Origin: Maccoyibacter intestinihominis
GTDB lineage: Bacteria; Bacillota; Clostridia; Lachnospirales; Lachnospiraceae
Direction of reading: 5' to 3'
DNA length: 64,000 nucleotides
NCBI RefSeq assembly: GCF_040096355.1
Contig: NZ_JBBMEX010000007.1
Coordinates: forward strand, 62,001 to 126,000
A program made the translations under genes and the position numbers. The notes beneath the pieces were generated by a model that was given only the letters and a program-made list of their open reading frames with translations, was not told the DNA's origin and did no database searches. Positions 1 to 9,073 of the stretch are shown here, one piece after another (position 1 is the stretch's first letter; each line of letters opens with the position of its first letter).

Positions 1-917
1 AGTGCAGTAAATTTTTTGATATTCCCAACAAAGACATCCAGTTCCTGATTTACTTTTGTATCAAGCCTGATAATATCTCCAACCTGCAGACCGGAAAAAT
101 CACTGACCGAGATCGTGCTGTTTCCAAGAACTGCTTTCATTGGTATCGGCGCTTTCGAGATCAATGTCTCGATCGCATCTACATATTGCTGTTCATCTTT
201 ATCCTGCATTGTGGAATACCAATACTTCGTATTCAGCTTATCCATAATGTCTTCTAATGTAAGATATGGCAGACAGACATTCATTAGTCCTTCCACATCT
301 CCGATTTTTATATTGATCGTCACAATTGCTATCATTTCACTCGGTGAAATAATCTGAGCAAACTGTGAATTTGTCTCAATCCTCTCTAACCTCGGATGAA
401 TATCTACAACATTCTCCCATGGTTCATGAAGCAGATTAACACAGACGGTCAGAATCCTCTCTATGATCAGAAGCTCAATTTCCGAGAATTCCCTGGTCTT
501 TTCTAACGGTTCCCCTTCGCCGCCTAACATTCGATCAACCATAGCATAACCCAAATTAGAGGCAATTTCCAATATGATATTTCCTTTTAAAGGTGCAAAA
601 TTAATGATTCCCAATAAAACCGGATTTGATAGTGCATTGGAGAACTCTGAATACGATACTGCCTCCGAGTTCATTACTTCTACCTGTATTGCCTTTCGCA
701 GATAAACCGGAAGGTTTGTTGACAAAAGCCGTCCATAATGCTCAAAAATAATTTCCAACGTCCTCAGATGTTCTTTGGAGAATTTTGCCGGTCGTGCAAA
801 ATCATAATTTTTAATCTGTTTTTCGTCACTGTCTTTTATTTCTTCTGCATCCAGTTCTCCACTGCTTAATGCCTGCAGAAGATTATCAATCTCATTTTGC
901 GATAAGACGTCGCCCAT
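1..917 (-). CDS. fliM: Flagellar motor switch protein FliM, 3' end beyond window
   Basis: FliM is a C-ring component that binds phosphorylated CheY and sets rotation direction. The product opens with the CheY-binding motif LSQNEIDNLL and then has the FliM middle domain (YDFARPAKFSKEH). The ATG is at 917. The frame stays open to base 1, so the C-terminal SpoA-like part lies outside the window. It follows fliL by about 40 nt and belongs to the motA-motB-fliL-fliM stretch. The identification is firm from the N-terminal motif and the context. Confidence 0.95.
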   Translation of the reverse strand, partial: MGDVLSQNEIDNLLQALSSGELDAEEIKDSDEKQIKNYDFARPAKFSKEHLRTLEIIFEHYGRLLSTNLPVYLRKAIQVEVMNSEAVSYSEFSNALSNPVLLGIINFAPLKGNIILEIASNLGYAMVDRMLGGEGEPLEKTREFSEIELLIIERILTVCVNLLHEPWENVVDIHPRLERIETNSQFAQIISPSEMIAIVTINIKIGDVEGLMNVCLPYLTLEDIMDKLNTKYWYSTMQDKDEQQYVDAIETLISKAPIPMKAVLGNSTISVSDFSGLQVGDIIRLDTKVNQELDVFVGNIKKFTA

Positions 918-956
918 GTAAATCTCACCACCTGTCCGTCTTTTGTTTCCTATTCT

Positions 957-1469
957 TTACTGGCATGTCACGCTGGAGAATCCGACACTGACAATAAAGT
1001 CGGAATCAAACATCGTTCTGAGATTCTTTAAAATCTCATCCTGAACTGCCTGCTGGTCATCTCTGAACTCTTCATATGTATAGCTGGACACGACACTGTT
1101 GATCTCATTCTGGATCACACTTGCTTTTGTGGAAATTTCTTTTCCATAGCTCTTGTATCCTTTGTTCTTCGTATCCATGGAAATAGATGCTTTTAATACC
1201 ACATAATGGTCTTTTCCATCTTCACCTTTTTTAAAGTTGATGGTCATCTCATTCTCTAAATCATAAGTCTCGATCTGCGCCATCGGCACGCTTGCAGCAC
1301 TCTCGCCATTTGCACCATTTAACTCAAGATTGATTGCAGAGGCAACTGTCTCCACAAGCTGATTGGATTTCTTTACGGATGGTATAATCCCAATTGCTAA
1401 AATTGCTGTCAATATTGTATTTACCAACACCAGCGCCAGTATCAGGACTGACATTAAATTTTTCTTCAT
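957..1469 (-). CDS. fliL: Flagellar basal body-associated protein FliL
   Basis: A 170-residue membrane protein with one N-terminal transmembrane segment (about residues 6-29) and an extracytoplasmic domain ending SDFIVSVGFSSVTCQ. This is the FliL layout: FliL surrounds the stator and stabilises it. It lies 12 nt after motB and before fliM, a conserved order. The ATG has a GGAAG ribosome site about 6 nt upstream. The sequence itself is weakly conserved, so the call leans on size, topology and position. Confidence 0.85.
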   Translation of the reverse strand: MKKNLMSVLILALVLVNTILTAILAIGIIPSVKKSNQLVETVASAINLELNGANGESAASVPMAQIETYDLENEMTINFKKGEDGKDHYVVLKASISMDTKNKGYKSYGKEISTKASVIQNEINSVVSSYTYEEFRDDQQAVQDEILKNLRTMFDSDFIVSVGFSSVTCQ

Positions 1470-1481
1470 TGTTCTTCCTTT

Positions 1482-2291
1482 CTACTCTCCCTGTGCCGGA
1501 GAGTTATAAGAATTGTAAATCTTAACCTCCACACGTCTGTTGATCGCTCTTCCTTCCGGCGTGGAGTTATCTGCAACCGGAACATAATCTCCTCTTCCTG
1601 AGGATTTTATCAATCCCGGATCCAAATCCGTCTTTTCACGAATATAATCTGCCACTGTCAACGCACGATACATTGACAACACATCATTGTCTTCATATTT
1701 TTGATTATGGATTGGCACATTGTCTGTGTGTCCTTCTATATCAATCATATTTTTGTCATATTGACTTAAGATTTTACTAATCTTATCCACTAACGGATAT
1801 GCATCTTCACGGATATCTGCCGAACCGGAATCAAATAGCAGCGCTCCATTCAGAGTGATCAGAACATATTGGGCATTAAAGTCTACCTCTACCTGATTCT
1901 GTATTCCTTCTTCCTGTGCCTGTTGTTCCACCTGTTCTGTCATCTTTTCAGACTCATCTAACGCTTCCTGTTCGTAAGCCTCTTTGATATCCTCTTCACT
2001 TTCTTCCGTGTCCGTGGAATTTGCCTGCTTTTTATAATACTCATCTAAAAGTTCTAACTGACTGACACCAGCTGATATCATCTGTCCGTCACCGATAGAT
2101 GCTCCTCCCGATGGTAATATACTAAAGCTGCTTTGCAGTGAAGCGATTACCATTTCGAATTTTTCTGCATCCACTGTAGACATTGAAAACAGCAATACGA
2201 AAAAGCAAAGCAGAAGATTCATCAGATCAGCAAACGTATTCATCCATGGTGCTGAACCCTTCGGTGGATCTTCTTTTTTCTGTCTTGCCAC
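1482..2291 (-). CDS. motB: Flagellar motor stator protein MotB
   Basis: MotB anchors the stator to peptidoglycan and carries the ion-conducting aspartate. The 269-residue product has one transmembrane helix near residues 20-40. Asp22, in FADLMNLLLCFFVLLFS, is at the position of the essential channel aspartate. A C-terminal OmpA-like domain follows (DIEGHTDNVPI and SMYRALTVADYI, ending in NRRVEVKI). It starts with GTG, overlapping the motA stop as TAGTG, which suggests translational coupling. An acidic, glutamine-rich linker (about residues 95-135) separates plug and anchor. Whether protons or sodium drive it cannot be read off. Confidence 0.95.
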   Translation of the reverse strand: MARQKKEDPPKGSAPWMNTFADLMNLLLCFFVLLFSMSTVDAEKFEMVIASLQSSFSILPSGGASIGDGQMISAGVSQLELLDEYYKKQANSTDTEESEEDIKEAYEQEALDESEKMTEQVEQQAQEEGIQNQVEVDFNAQYVLITLNGALLFDSGSADIREDAYPLVDKISKILSQYDKNMIDIEGHTDNVPIHNQKYEDNDVLSMYRALTVADYIREKTDLDPGLIKSSGRGDYVPVADNSTPEGRAINRRVEVKIYNSYNSPAQGE

Positions 2292-3100
2292 TATTCTTCA
2301 CCTCCGGCTTCCCTTCCATCAGTTGAGAAGCTCTCTCTGACTCCAGGAGATAAGAACGATTTCAGTTTTTCTTCTATTACACGAGGGTTTTCACCTGCCT
2401 GTATGGAAAGCAGTCCCTCGACTGTAACCTCTTTCAGTCTGATCTCTGTTGCATTCATCTGTGCCAACTTTGTTGCAGTAGGTGTACAAAGCCAGTTTGC
2501 AATCATAGAACCATAGAATGTTGTAACAAGTGCAACTGCCATCTGCGGTCCGATCGTGGACGGGTCATCCATTTTCTGTAACATGTTGATCAGACCAACC
2601 AAGGTACCGATCATACCCCAGGCAGGACCTAACTCTGCCCATTTTTCCCAGACACTGATAACTCCTTTGTGCCGGTCCTCGATACAGTTTAAATCTGTCT
2701 CTAAAATTCCTCTTACCAGTTCCGGATCCGTACCGTCTACAACTAACATAATTCCTTTTTTCAGGAAATCATCTTCTATATCGGATGCTGCTTCCTCTAA
2801 TGCAAGCAGTCCTTCCTTACGGGCTATATTTGACAGATTGATGATATTTCGGATTACTTCTCCGGTATCTGCTGTCTCATTCTTAAAAATCAGTTTAAAA
2901 CCCTTCAATCCATTGATGAAGTCCGGCATCTGATTTGACATCATAACACCTGCTAACGATCCTCCAATGGTAATAAAAAGAGACGGGACATCCCAGAAGT
3001 TTCCAAACATTTGCACGCCACCGCTGGTTAACACGCCGACGATAAACATTCCAAAACCTAAAATCAGTCCTGCCAATGATGAAATATTCAATCTGTCCAC
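2291..3100 (-). CDS. motA: Flagellar motor stator protein MotA
   Basis: MotA forms the stator ring around MotB and presses on FliG to turn the rotor. The 269-residue product has four hydrophobic segments (about 7-27, 35-52, 157-175 and 188-206) with the charged cytoplasmic loop between the second and third, as in MotA. The motif WAELGPAWGMIGTLVGLINM is typical of the third helix. The start is GTG at 3100. About 285 nt with a strong hairpin separate it from flgE, so motA-motB-fliL-fliM may have its own start of transcription. Confidence 0.95.
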   Translation of the reverse strand: MDRLNISSLAGLILGFGMFIVGVLTSGGVQMFGNFWDVPSLFITIGGSLAGVMMSNQMPDFINGLKGFKLIFKNETADTGEVIRNIINLSNIARKEGLLALEEAASDIEDDFLKKGIMLVVDGTDPELVRGILETDLNCIEDRHKGVISVWEKWAELGPAWGMIGTLVGLINMLQKMDDPSTIGPQMAVALVTTFYGSMIANWLCTPTATKLAQMNATEIRLKEVTVEGLLSIQAGENPRVIEEKLKSFLSPGVRESFSTDGREAGGEE

Positions 3101-3307
3101 CTACCTATTCCCATAATTTATGGCATATTTTACAGGATATATTTTCCTCAAAATTGCCATGAAAACCTTTATAAACATATTACTAGATTTTTTGTTTCTT
3201 GTCTACGATATTTAAAAGAATTTTTTGCTATTTATAAAATATTTTGTTAAAATACCGCAGACTTTGTCAAAATTTAGCAATATCTTTATTCCACTGATCT
3301 TATACAA

Positions 3308-3344
3308 GATATAGGGGAACGGTTCATTTCCGTTCCCCTATATC
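3308..3344. terminator. 15-bp perfect hairpin between flgE and motA
   Basis: The arms GATATAGGGGAACGG and CCGTTCCCCTATATC pair perfectly around a 7-nt loop. A T-tract follows on the plus strand. On the minus strand, the coding direction, the tail is only CTTGTA. It is probably a partial terminator or mRNA-processing hairpin that lowers read-through from flgE into motA. I see no flbD/swrD gene in this 284-nt gap, where many Firmicutes carry one. Confidence 0.6.
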
Positions 3345-3384
3345 TGTTTTTTACTATCTGAGCATCTCACTCAGGGATTCTCAG

Positions 3385-5037
3385 TTATCGTTTCAGATTG
3401 ATCAATTCCTCTAACAGTGTGTCGGATACTGTAATAATTCTGGAGTTTGCCTGGAATCCTCTCTGTGTTGTGATCATCTCCGTAAACTCTGAAGACAGAT
3501 CTACGTTGGACATTTCTAACATACCGGTAGACATAGTTCCACCGCCTGCTGTAATATCTACACCGATACCATCGAACTCACCGGAGTTCAATGTTGTAGT
3601 ATAACAGTTGTCTCCGACCTTCTCAAGACCCATTGCATTTGCAAACTGGGCTACAGCAATCTGTCCTAAGAGAATGGTATTACCATTGTCATAAGAACCA
3701 TAGATCTTACCGTTAGTATCTACAAAGACTCCGATCATATCTCCTGATTTCTTACCCGTTCCGGTCTTTCCATCCACATCACCTTTATCCATTCCAATGG
3801 TAGAGCTTCCACCATTATCGAACCATTTAGTTCCGGTGAAATCAATGTCAATGTTCTCAAAATTACCACCTAAGGTGTCTTTTAAATTCAAAAATACATT
3901 GTCCTGACCGGTTGCACCGATATAATCAAAAACACCGTCATCCGGATTGAACTTCAGTGTATAGTTTGCACCGGATACATTGGCAGTTACCACACCGTTT
4001 GTCATAGTAATACCTGTTGCATAAGGTGATACACCAAACGCCTCTGCTAATGTCTTGGTTGTTCCACCCGGTACCTGAACATAGTTACCGCCGCCGTTAT
4101 CGGCCACTTCTACTAAATTGCCTGCAGCTGCATCATAACGGTAATAAGTTGCATTGTATTCAAAAATGTTATTTGCTGCATCTACTGTTGTCCAGCCTGC
4201 ACGCGGTGTGTAAGTCTTAGTCTGTGATTTTACGGCACCAAAAATATCTCCTAAGTAATCCGGATCATAAGTGCCTGTAACACTGTCATATTTTGTCTGG
4301 TCTAAGATAGACTTGTTTGTGGAATCTAAGATGTCTGTCAGCTCTACTGTATATTCTCCGGTGTCTCTGTTCGTTTCTTTGATCGCAAATTTTGCAACAT
4401 AAGAATATCCAAGAGCATCGTAGAAGCTTAAGTTCATCGCCTGTCCTGCTTCACTGGTAACATCGGTACTGTTTTTATCTAAGACACCTTCACATCTGCC
4501 GTTCACCGTTGCTTCCGGTGCGGATGTCATATTTTTTTCACTCATAACGCGAAGTGCAGATACCGTATCTTTTCGGATATCTCCGGTGGTCGGATCCACC
4601 TGCCATCCCATAACGTTATATCCGGTAGATGTCATACAGAGGTTTCCTGCTCCATCTACATAAAAGGAACCAGCTCTTGTAAACTGCGTGCCGGAACCGT
4701 TACTTACAATAAAGAAACTGGTTGCGGAATTGGTATCATTGAGCTTGATATCAAAAGCTCTACCGGTTGTCTGGGATGCTCCTGGACCGGTAATATTAAC
4801 AGATGTAGAACCGGTAGTAACACCAAGACCGATCTGTTTTGCGTTCACACCACCGGTACCGGTCAGTGCATTTGGTCCGGATGCTCCTGATAAATTCTGA
4901 TACATAATCTCACTGAATGTTACGGAAGATGATTTAAATCCTACGGTATTTACGTTTGCAATATTGTTACCGATAACGTCCATCTTCGTCTGGTGTGTTT
5001 TTAATCCTGATACACCAGAATACATTGATCTCATCAT
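3385..5037 (-). CDS. flgE: Flagellar hook protein FlgE
   Basis: FlgE builds the hook that joins rod and filament. The 550-residue product begins MMRSMYSGVSGLKTHQTKM followed by NNIANVNTVGFKSS, the flagellar rod/hook N-terminal motif. It ends with SSEFTEMITTQRGFQANSRI, the matching C-terminal domain. The middle is a long, poorly conserved region rich in Gly, Asn and Thr, as in surface-exposed hook domains. GGAGG lies 9 nt before the first of two adjacent ATGs. At 550 residues it is longer than the enterobacterial hook protein, with the extra length in the middle. Confidence 0.95.
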   Translation of the reverse strand: MMRSMYSGVSGLKTHQTKMDVIGNNIANVNTVGFKSSSVTFSEIMYQNLSGASGPNALTGTGGVNAKQIGLGVTTGSTSVNITGPGASQTTGRAFDIKLNDTNSATSFFIVSNGSGTQFTRAGSFYVDGAGNLCMTSTGYNVMGWQVDPTTGDIRKDTVSALRVMSEKNMTSAPEATVNGRCEGVLDKNSTDVTSEAGQAMNLSFYDALGYSYVAKFAIKETNRDTGEYTVELTDILDSTNKSILDQTKYDSVTGTYDPDYLGDIFGAVKSQTKTYTPRAGWTTVDAANNIFEYNATYYRYDAAAGNLVEVADNGGGNYVQVPGGTTKTLAEAFGVSPYATGITMTNGVVTANVSGANYTLKFNPDDGVFDYIGATGQDNVFLNLKDTLGGNFENIDIDFTGTKWFDNGGSSTIGMDKGDVDGKTGTGKKSGDMIGVFVDTNGKIYGSYDNGNTILLGQIAVAQFANAMGLEKVGDNCYTTTLNSGEFDGIGVDITAGGGTMSTGMLEMSNVDLSSEFTEMITTQRGFQANSRIITVSDTLLEELINLKR

Positions 5038-5115
5038 AATGAATGACCTCCTATACTTTTTGCCGTAAACTGTCTTATCTGTCAGTCAAAGACATTAGCT
5101 TCCGTTAAGGTCCGG

Positions 5116-5496
5116 CTAAATAATTACGGCACCGTCGATATTTGTAAATATGTTGTCTGCTGCTTCTTTTTGATCCATCGCTGTTACCACGGTCTTATTT
5201 GGTACATTTACGATAAATGCTAAAGAATCCACAATGACTAATGACTCATTGATCCCCTTTTCACTCGCTTTTTGAACTCCCGATCTGAGCCGGTTATTCT
5301 GTTCATCTGTCAGATTGATATTTCGGTTTTCCAAACGCATTGCTGCATGTTTTGAAAACTTCAATCCCTGTTTTTCTTTTAATATCTCTGCAAACGAAAT
5401 CTCTGAACTCTTTTCCAGATTCTTTTGGTTTTTCGTTGTCAGAAACTGGTCTGTAACCTGCTCAATGGAAGAAAACGTATGATTGACACGGTTCAT
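5116..5496 (-). CDS. Flagellar operon protein (TIGR02530-type)
   Basis: A 126-residue protein between flgD and flgE, where Gram-positive and spirochaete flagellar operons carry a small conserved protein. The section GLKFSKHAAMRLENRNINL, with a following LTDEQNNRL segment and the phrase VVTAMDQ near the end, is what I recall of the TIGR02530 family. Its role is not established; position suggests hook assembly or hook-cap chaperoning. AAGGAG precedes the ATG. Confidence 0.75.
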   Translation of the reverse strand: MNRVNHTFSSIEQVTDQFLTTKNQKNLEKSSEISFAEILKEKQGLKFSKHAAMRLENRNINLTDEQNNRLRSGVQKASEKGINESLVIVDSLAFIVNVPNKTVVTAMDQKEAADNIFTNIDGAVII

Positions 5497-5519
5497 AAAA
5501 CCATCTCCTTACTTTTCTC

Positions 5520-6194
5520 CTACTCACCCTTAGACGAATCCTCTGTATTGCCCTTCAAGGTTTTTAATTTTGCTTCTAACTGCTCTAGTGTCTTCACTGT
5601 GTCCGGTGAAATAAAAGATTTCTGATAGTCTGTCAGGCTGTCATATACAGTTCTTGCAGATTTAATCTTCTCTTCATCATAGATCGTCAGATTTTTTTCG
5701 GAAGGTAATGCCTTCACCATATTGGTAAAGGATTTTGCAACGGTTGTTGCTGTGTAGTAATCCGGGTCTGATACGGTATCTAAATCGTCAATATTATAAA
5801 GACTGTCATTAACAGAAATATATACTTTTCCGTTCTCTCTCATCACATACTCTACCATACCGTGATCGTAGGATGTCTCTCCTGTCTGGTTATTGGTTAC
5901 TTTTACAAATACATATTTTCCAACTAAGTTGTATGCACTTCCCTCGGTCAGACTCTGATTCAGGTTCTGCATCTCTTCTAACTGTGAAAATGTAGCAAGC
6001 TGTGATATGTACTCTGTGTTATCGGTAGGCTCTAATGGATCCTGATACTGCATCTGCGCTACTAAAAGCTGTAAAAACGCATCCTTGTCTAAAGCTCCGC
6101 CTGCGGCATCACTCTTATTCTCTGTTGACAATGATGTATTCGATGCAGAAGAATCTACAAGCTTTCCGTTTTCAATCTGTTGAATAATTGCCAT
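5520..6194 (-). CDS. flgD: Flagellar hook capping protein FlgD
   Basis: FlgD is the scaffold at the hook tip that guides FlgE polymerisation. The N-terminal domain holds the hallmark LDKDAFLQLLVAQMQYQDPL followed by DNTEYISQLATFSQLEEM. The 224-residue length is normal, but the C-terminal part (about 150-224) looks like a helical, charged tail rather than the usual Fn3/tudor-like fold. It lies 22 nt after fliK. The start is ATG with AAGGAG upstream. Confidence 0.92.
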   Translation of the reverse strand: MAIIQQIENGKLVDSSASNTSLSTENKSDAAGGALDKDAFLQLLVAQMQYQDPLEPTDNTEYISQLATFSQLEEMQNLNQSLTEGSAYNLVGKYVFVKVTNNQTGETSYDHGMVEYVMRENGKVYISVNDSLYNIDDLDTVSDPDYYTATTVAKSFTNMVKALPSEKNLTIYDEEKIKSARTVYDSLTDYQKSFISPDTVKTLEQLEAKLKTLKGNTEDSSKGE

Positions 6195-6215
6195 TTACAT
6201 TCTCCTTTCTAGATT

Positions 6216-7697
6216 CTAGGCTGTAAAGTCCACGCTGTTTCCGTTGTCTCTCATGATCTTTGCAACTAACATTTCCTCTTCACTCATCAGTCCGGATAGC
6301 TCATCTAACTGATTCATGGAAATATTTCTTCTTGGACTCTTAGATGCCTGTTCTCTTTGCTCATCCTGTGCACTTCCCTGCTGGTTCTGCTCAAGGTTTC
6401 TTTCAAATTCATGACTGGCGATCGTAACTTCTACCGCCTCAACCTTGATTCCCTGCTGGTTCATGTTTTCTCGTAGCTGGATGGTCTGATTTTCTAAGGC
6501 TTCTTTTACAATCTCATTCTGTACGGCAAGATGTGCTGTAACCACACCTTCTTTAGCTGTAACCTGTACATAGATCTTACCTAAGTTCTCCGGATTGAGC
6601 TGCATCTCCATGGAAGTAGTATCTCCCTGATACATCACTCTGGTAAATTCACTGACCTGTCGGATGACATCTAACGTATTAAACACAACATTCTGTGGCA
6701 CTGCCGTTGTCGGTGCTGCCGTAATATTGTCAGTTCTGATCGTCTGAACGGTCTGCTGGAACGTATGCTCCGTAAAAATGCTCTTCTCTGTTGTATCGTT
6801 CTGCTGTAACAAGGAAGCGTCATCCTCTGTCGTCATACTGTTTTCCGGTGCTTCTTCCTGCTGACCTTCCTGCTGTGAAGCTGTCTGATCATTTTCCACA
6901 CGCACTTCCTGCGAAACCGGTTCTTCCACATTCTGTACATTGCCATCACTTTCTACGGATTCTGTTGCTGCTGCATTGGTTTCTGTAAGTCCTGTCACCT
7001 GTGACTTCTGCTCCGTGATCTGAACGTCATCTGTCTGCTGTACTTTTAATACATCTGCCTGAGTATCTGTAACCTCCTGCATCTGCTGTGGTACTTCTTC
7101 TGTGATCTGCGCTGCATTCTGCTCAAGCTGTGCGAATACCTCCGCTACTTCCTGTGGTGTCATTCCAAGTTCCTGTAATAAGTTCTTACTTAAAACTTCC
7201 ACATTCTGCATCAGTTCCTGAAAATCCGCATTCATCAAAAGTCCTAACTGGTCTTCCTCTCCGGTCAGATTCATCACAAGATTTGCTAAGTTTACAGGGT
7301 CCATTAAATCCTGATAGGTCAGTCCTAACTCTTTCATTGCTGCTTCTAGCTGTGCATCATCCACGCCTAAGAGTTCCTTTACTTCCTTTTGGACTTCCTT
7401 CGCAAATTCTTCTACCGCCTGATCGACCTTTTGCATATCCGCATCGTCTGTCTTACCGGTTACTTTTGGAATCCGGTCATCCTTTGTGGAAAGTTTCTCG
7501 TATTCCACCGTTTTGTTCGATGTGCTGTCAGAAACCTGAAATGTTACCGGATTGTTCTGCTGTGAATGATTCACTGCAAAATTCCCTAACATTGACATAA
7601 AATCAACGGCTTCCTGCTCATCTTTTCCCGATTTTTTTGATGCAGATGTCTGAACCGTCATTCCTGCGGTCACTTTTGAAACATTTGCACTGGTCAT
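6216..7697 (-). CDS. fliK: Flagellar hook-length control protein FliK
   Basis: FliK measures hook length and switches export specificity through FlhB. The 493-residue protein has a long, Gln/Glu-rich, low-complexity ruler (about 1-330). A C-terminal Flg_hook domain follows, including MQLNPENLGKIYVQVTAKEG and LRENMNQQGIKVEAVEV. A variable ruler with a conserved C-terminal switch domain is standard for FliK. It lies between the ylxF-like gene and flgD as in Bacillus. The ruler produces several long shadow frames on the other strand, which I discount. Confidence 0.92.
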   Translation of the reverse strand: MTSANVSKVTAGMTVQTSASKKSGKDEQEAVDFMSMLGNFAVNHSQQNNPVTFQVSDSTSNKTVEYEKLSTKDDRIPKVTGKTDDADMQKVDQAVEEFAKEVQKEVKELLGVDDAQLEAAMKELGLTYQDLMDPVNLANLVMNLTGEEDQLGLLMNADFQELMQNVEVLSKNLLQELGMTPQEVAEVFAQLEQNAAQITEEVPQQMQEVTDTQADVLKVQQTDDVQITEQKSQVTGLTETNAAATESVESDGNVQNVEEPVSQEVRVENDQTASQQEGQQEEAPENSMTTEDDASLLQQNDTTEKSIFTEHTFQQTVQTIRTDNITAAPTTAVPQNVVFNTLDVIRQVSEFTRVMYQGDTTSMEMQLNPENLGKIYVQVTAKEGVVTAHLAVQNEIVKEALENQTIQLRENMNQQGIKVEAVEVTIASHEFERNLEQNQQGSAQDEQREQASKSPRRNISMNQLDELSGLMSEEEMLVAKIMRDNGNSVDFTA

Positions 7698-7742
7698 CTG
7701 TTTCTCCTCCTTTCTTTGATTTTCAATGTGCTTTTATATATT

Positions 7743-8606
7743 CTAAGGCTCCATGAGTTTGGTTACTTTTGCTGCTGTATCCGTCTTCATGTTACCGAGA
7801 ATATCACCTCTGGCATCTGCTTTCATGGCACTTAAGATCTTTGCAACAAGTTCTAAGTTGTCTGTCATGGTATCAAAAATTGCTGCTGCCTGTTTCGGTT
7901 TCATCTGCGAATATGCCTTTACATAATCTGACATATCATCATCTTTTTCCTGCTGTTCTACTACCTGTTTATACAGATTCTCTGCATTCTGCGGATCTAT
8001 ACTCTCGTAATATTTCTTATATTCATTTATATCGGGTGCCTGGTCAGAAAAAACAACCTCCTTATAGAATTTTGCCTTTTCTTCCTCAAACTTTTGCTCA
8101 TTTTCTTTATACTCTTTCCACTGAGCCGCCTGTGCCTCTAAATCTGCCACATATGCATCATTCTCAGAATTGCTCTCTTTTGCATCTGCTAATTCTTTTT
8201 CGAGTTCTTTGATGTATGCAACTGCCTCATCTACGGTCTTGTATGGATATTTGCTGTCTTCTTTGGTTTTTGTCTCTTCTTCCTCTGTCTTTGGAAGGAT
8301 TTTATTGACATACGGAACATCCTTTAAGATCGGCTGCATAACGGTTGAGCCAAATCCTCCGACATCAAAATGTATCAGGACTGCTAAAATAGCAATCCAG
8401 ATGACAATAATCATCAGTGTAACAAAAACGACTGCCGCCTTGCCGCCACCGGATTCTTCTTCAAACTCATCTGTCGTACCGTTTTTCTTCGCTTCCTTTT
8501 TCGCAAGTTTTCGATTCCGTTTTTCTTCTTTTCTTCTGGCTTTCTCTGCCTTCTTTGCGGCTTTTTTATCCATGCCTGCCGCCGGGCCTAAATTCTCTTC
8601 TGCCAT
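7743..8606 (-). CDS. YlxF/MotE-like flagellar operon protein (MgtE N-terminal type)
   Basis: A 287-residue protein: a very basic N-terminus (Lys/Ala/Glu-rich, about 13-45), one transmembrane helix (about 55-78), a coiled coil (about 120-185), and a C-terminal segment AKAYSQMKPKQAAAIFDTM and EKILSAM-like repeats resembling the MgtE N-domain. It occupies the fliJ-fliK position of Bacillus YlxF. MotE family members act as stator or motor chaperones in other bacteria; that role here is inferred. Confidence 0.75.
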   Translation of the reverse strand: MAEENLGPAAGMDKKAAKKAEKARRKEEKRNRKLAKKEAKKNGTTDEFEEESGGGKAAVVFVTLMIIVIWIAILAVLIHFDVGGFGSTVMQPILKDVPYVNKILPKTEEEETKTKEDSKYPYKTVDEAVAYIKELEKELADAKESNSENDAYVADLEAQAAQWKEYKENEQKFEEEKAKFYKEVVFSDQAPDINEYKKYYESIDPQNAENLYKQVVEQQEKDDDMSDYVKAYSQMKPKQAAAIFDTMTDNLELVAKILSAMKADARGDILGNMKTDTAAKVTKLMEP

Positions 8607-8620
8607 ATTTCCACCTCATA

Positions 8621-9073
8621 TCAGGATTCTTTGTGGTAATTATAGCTTACAAGCTCATCCACCATCCTGTTTTCCTCATAAGCCACTTCCTGCTTAAACT
8701 CCTCAAATGCCTTTTCTCTCAGCTTTTCATAAGTCTTTCTCTCGATCATTACCTGATTGAGCTTGCTTCTTGCAAGTTCCACATTCTTTTCCGCCACATG
8801 AACTTCTATCATCTGTGTACGGATCGCAGATTTCATTGCATCGATCGCATGCTTACAGGTATGAATCTTATGTACATCAATGGTTCCCTGTACCAGTTCC
8901 CTTGCCTGTTTCTCATATCCTGCTTTTCTGATGATCAGTTCCCTTAGTTTATCCTCTTCTTTACGCAGTCTTGCATTTGCCAAGCCGTACTCCGCTTTTC
9001 TCTGCTCTTCCATCTTTATTTTTAAATCCAGGATATTCTGCATCCGGTATACGAACTTTGCCATACATGCCAC
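8621..9073 (-). CDS. fliJ: Flagellar export protein FliJ
   Basis: FliJ is the coiled-coil stalk of the export ATPase, comparable to the gamma subunit of F-ATPase. The 150-residue product is almost entirely helical and charged, starting KFVYRMQNILDLKIKMEEQ, typical of FliJ. Its start overlaps the fliI stop by one base at 9073. The ATG codons at residues 1 and 3 are both possible starts. Confidence 0.88.
   Translation of the reverse strand: MACMAKFVYRMQNILDLKIKMEEQRKAEYGLANARLRKEEDKLRELIIRKAGYEKQARELVQGTIDVHKIHTCKHAIDAMKSAIRTQMIEVHVAEKNVELARSKLNQVMIERKTYEKLREKAFEEFKQEVAYEENRMVDELVSYNYHKES

Noticed and set aside
7130..7600. A 156-codon plus-strand frame inside fliK
   Set aside because: It is a shadow of the Gln/Glu-rich fliK coding sequence, has no ribosome site and shows repetitive, non-protein-like composition.
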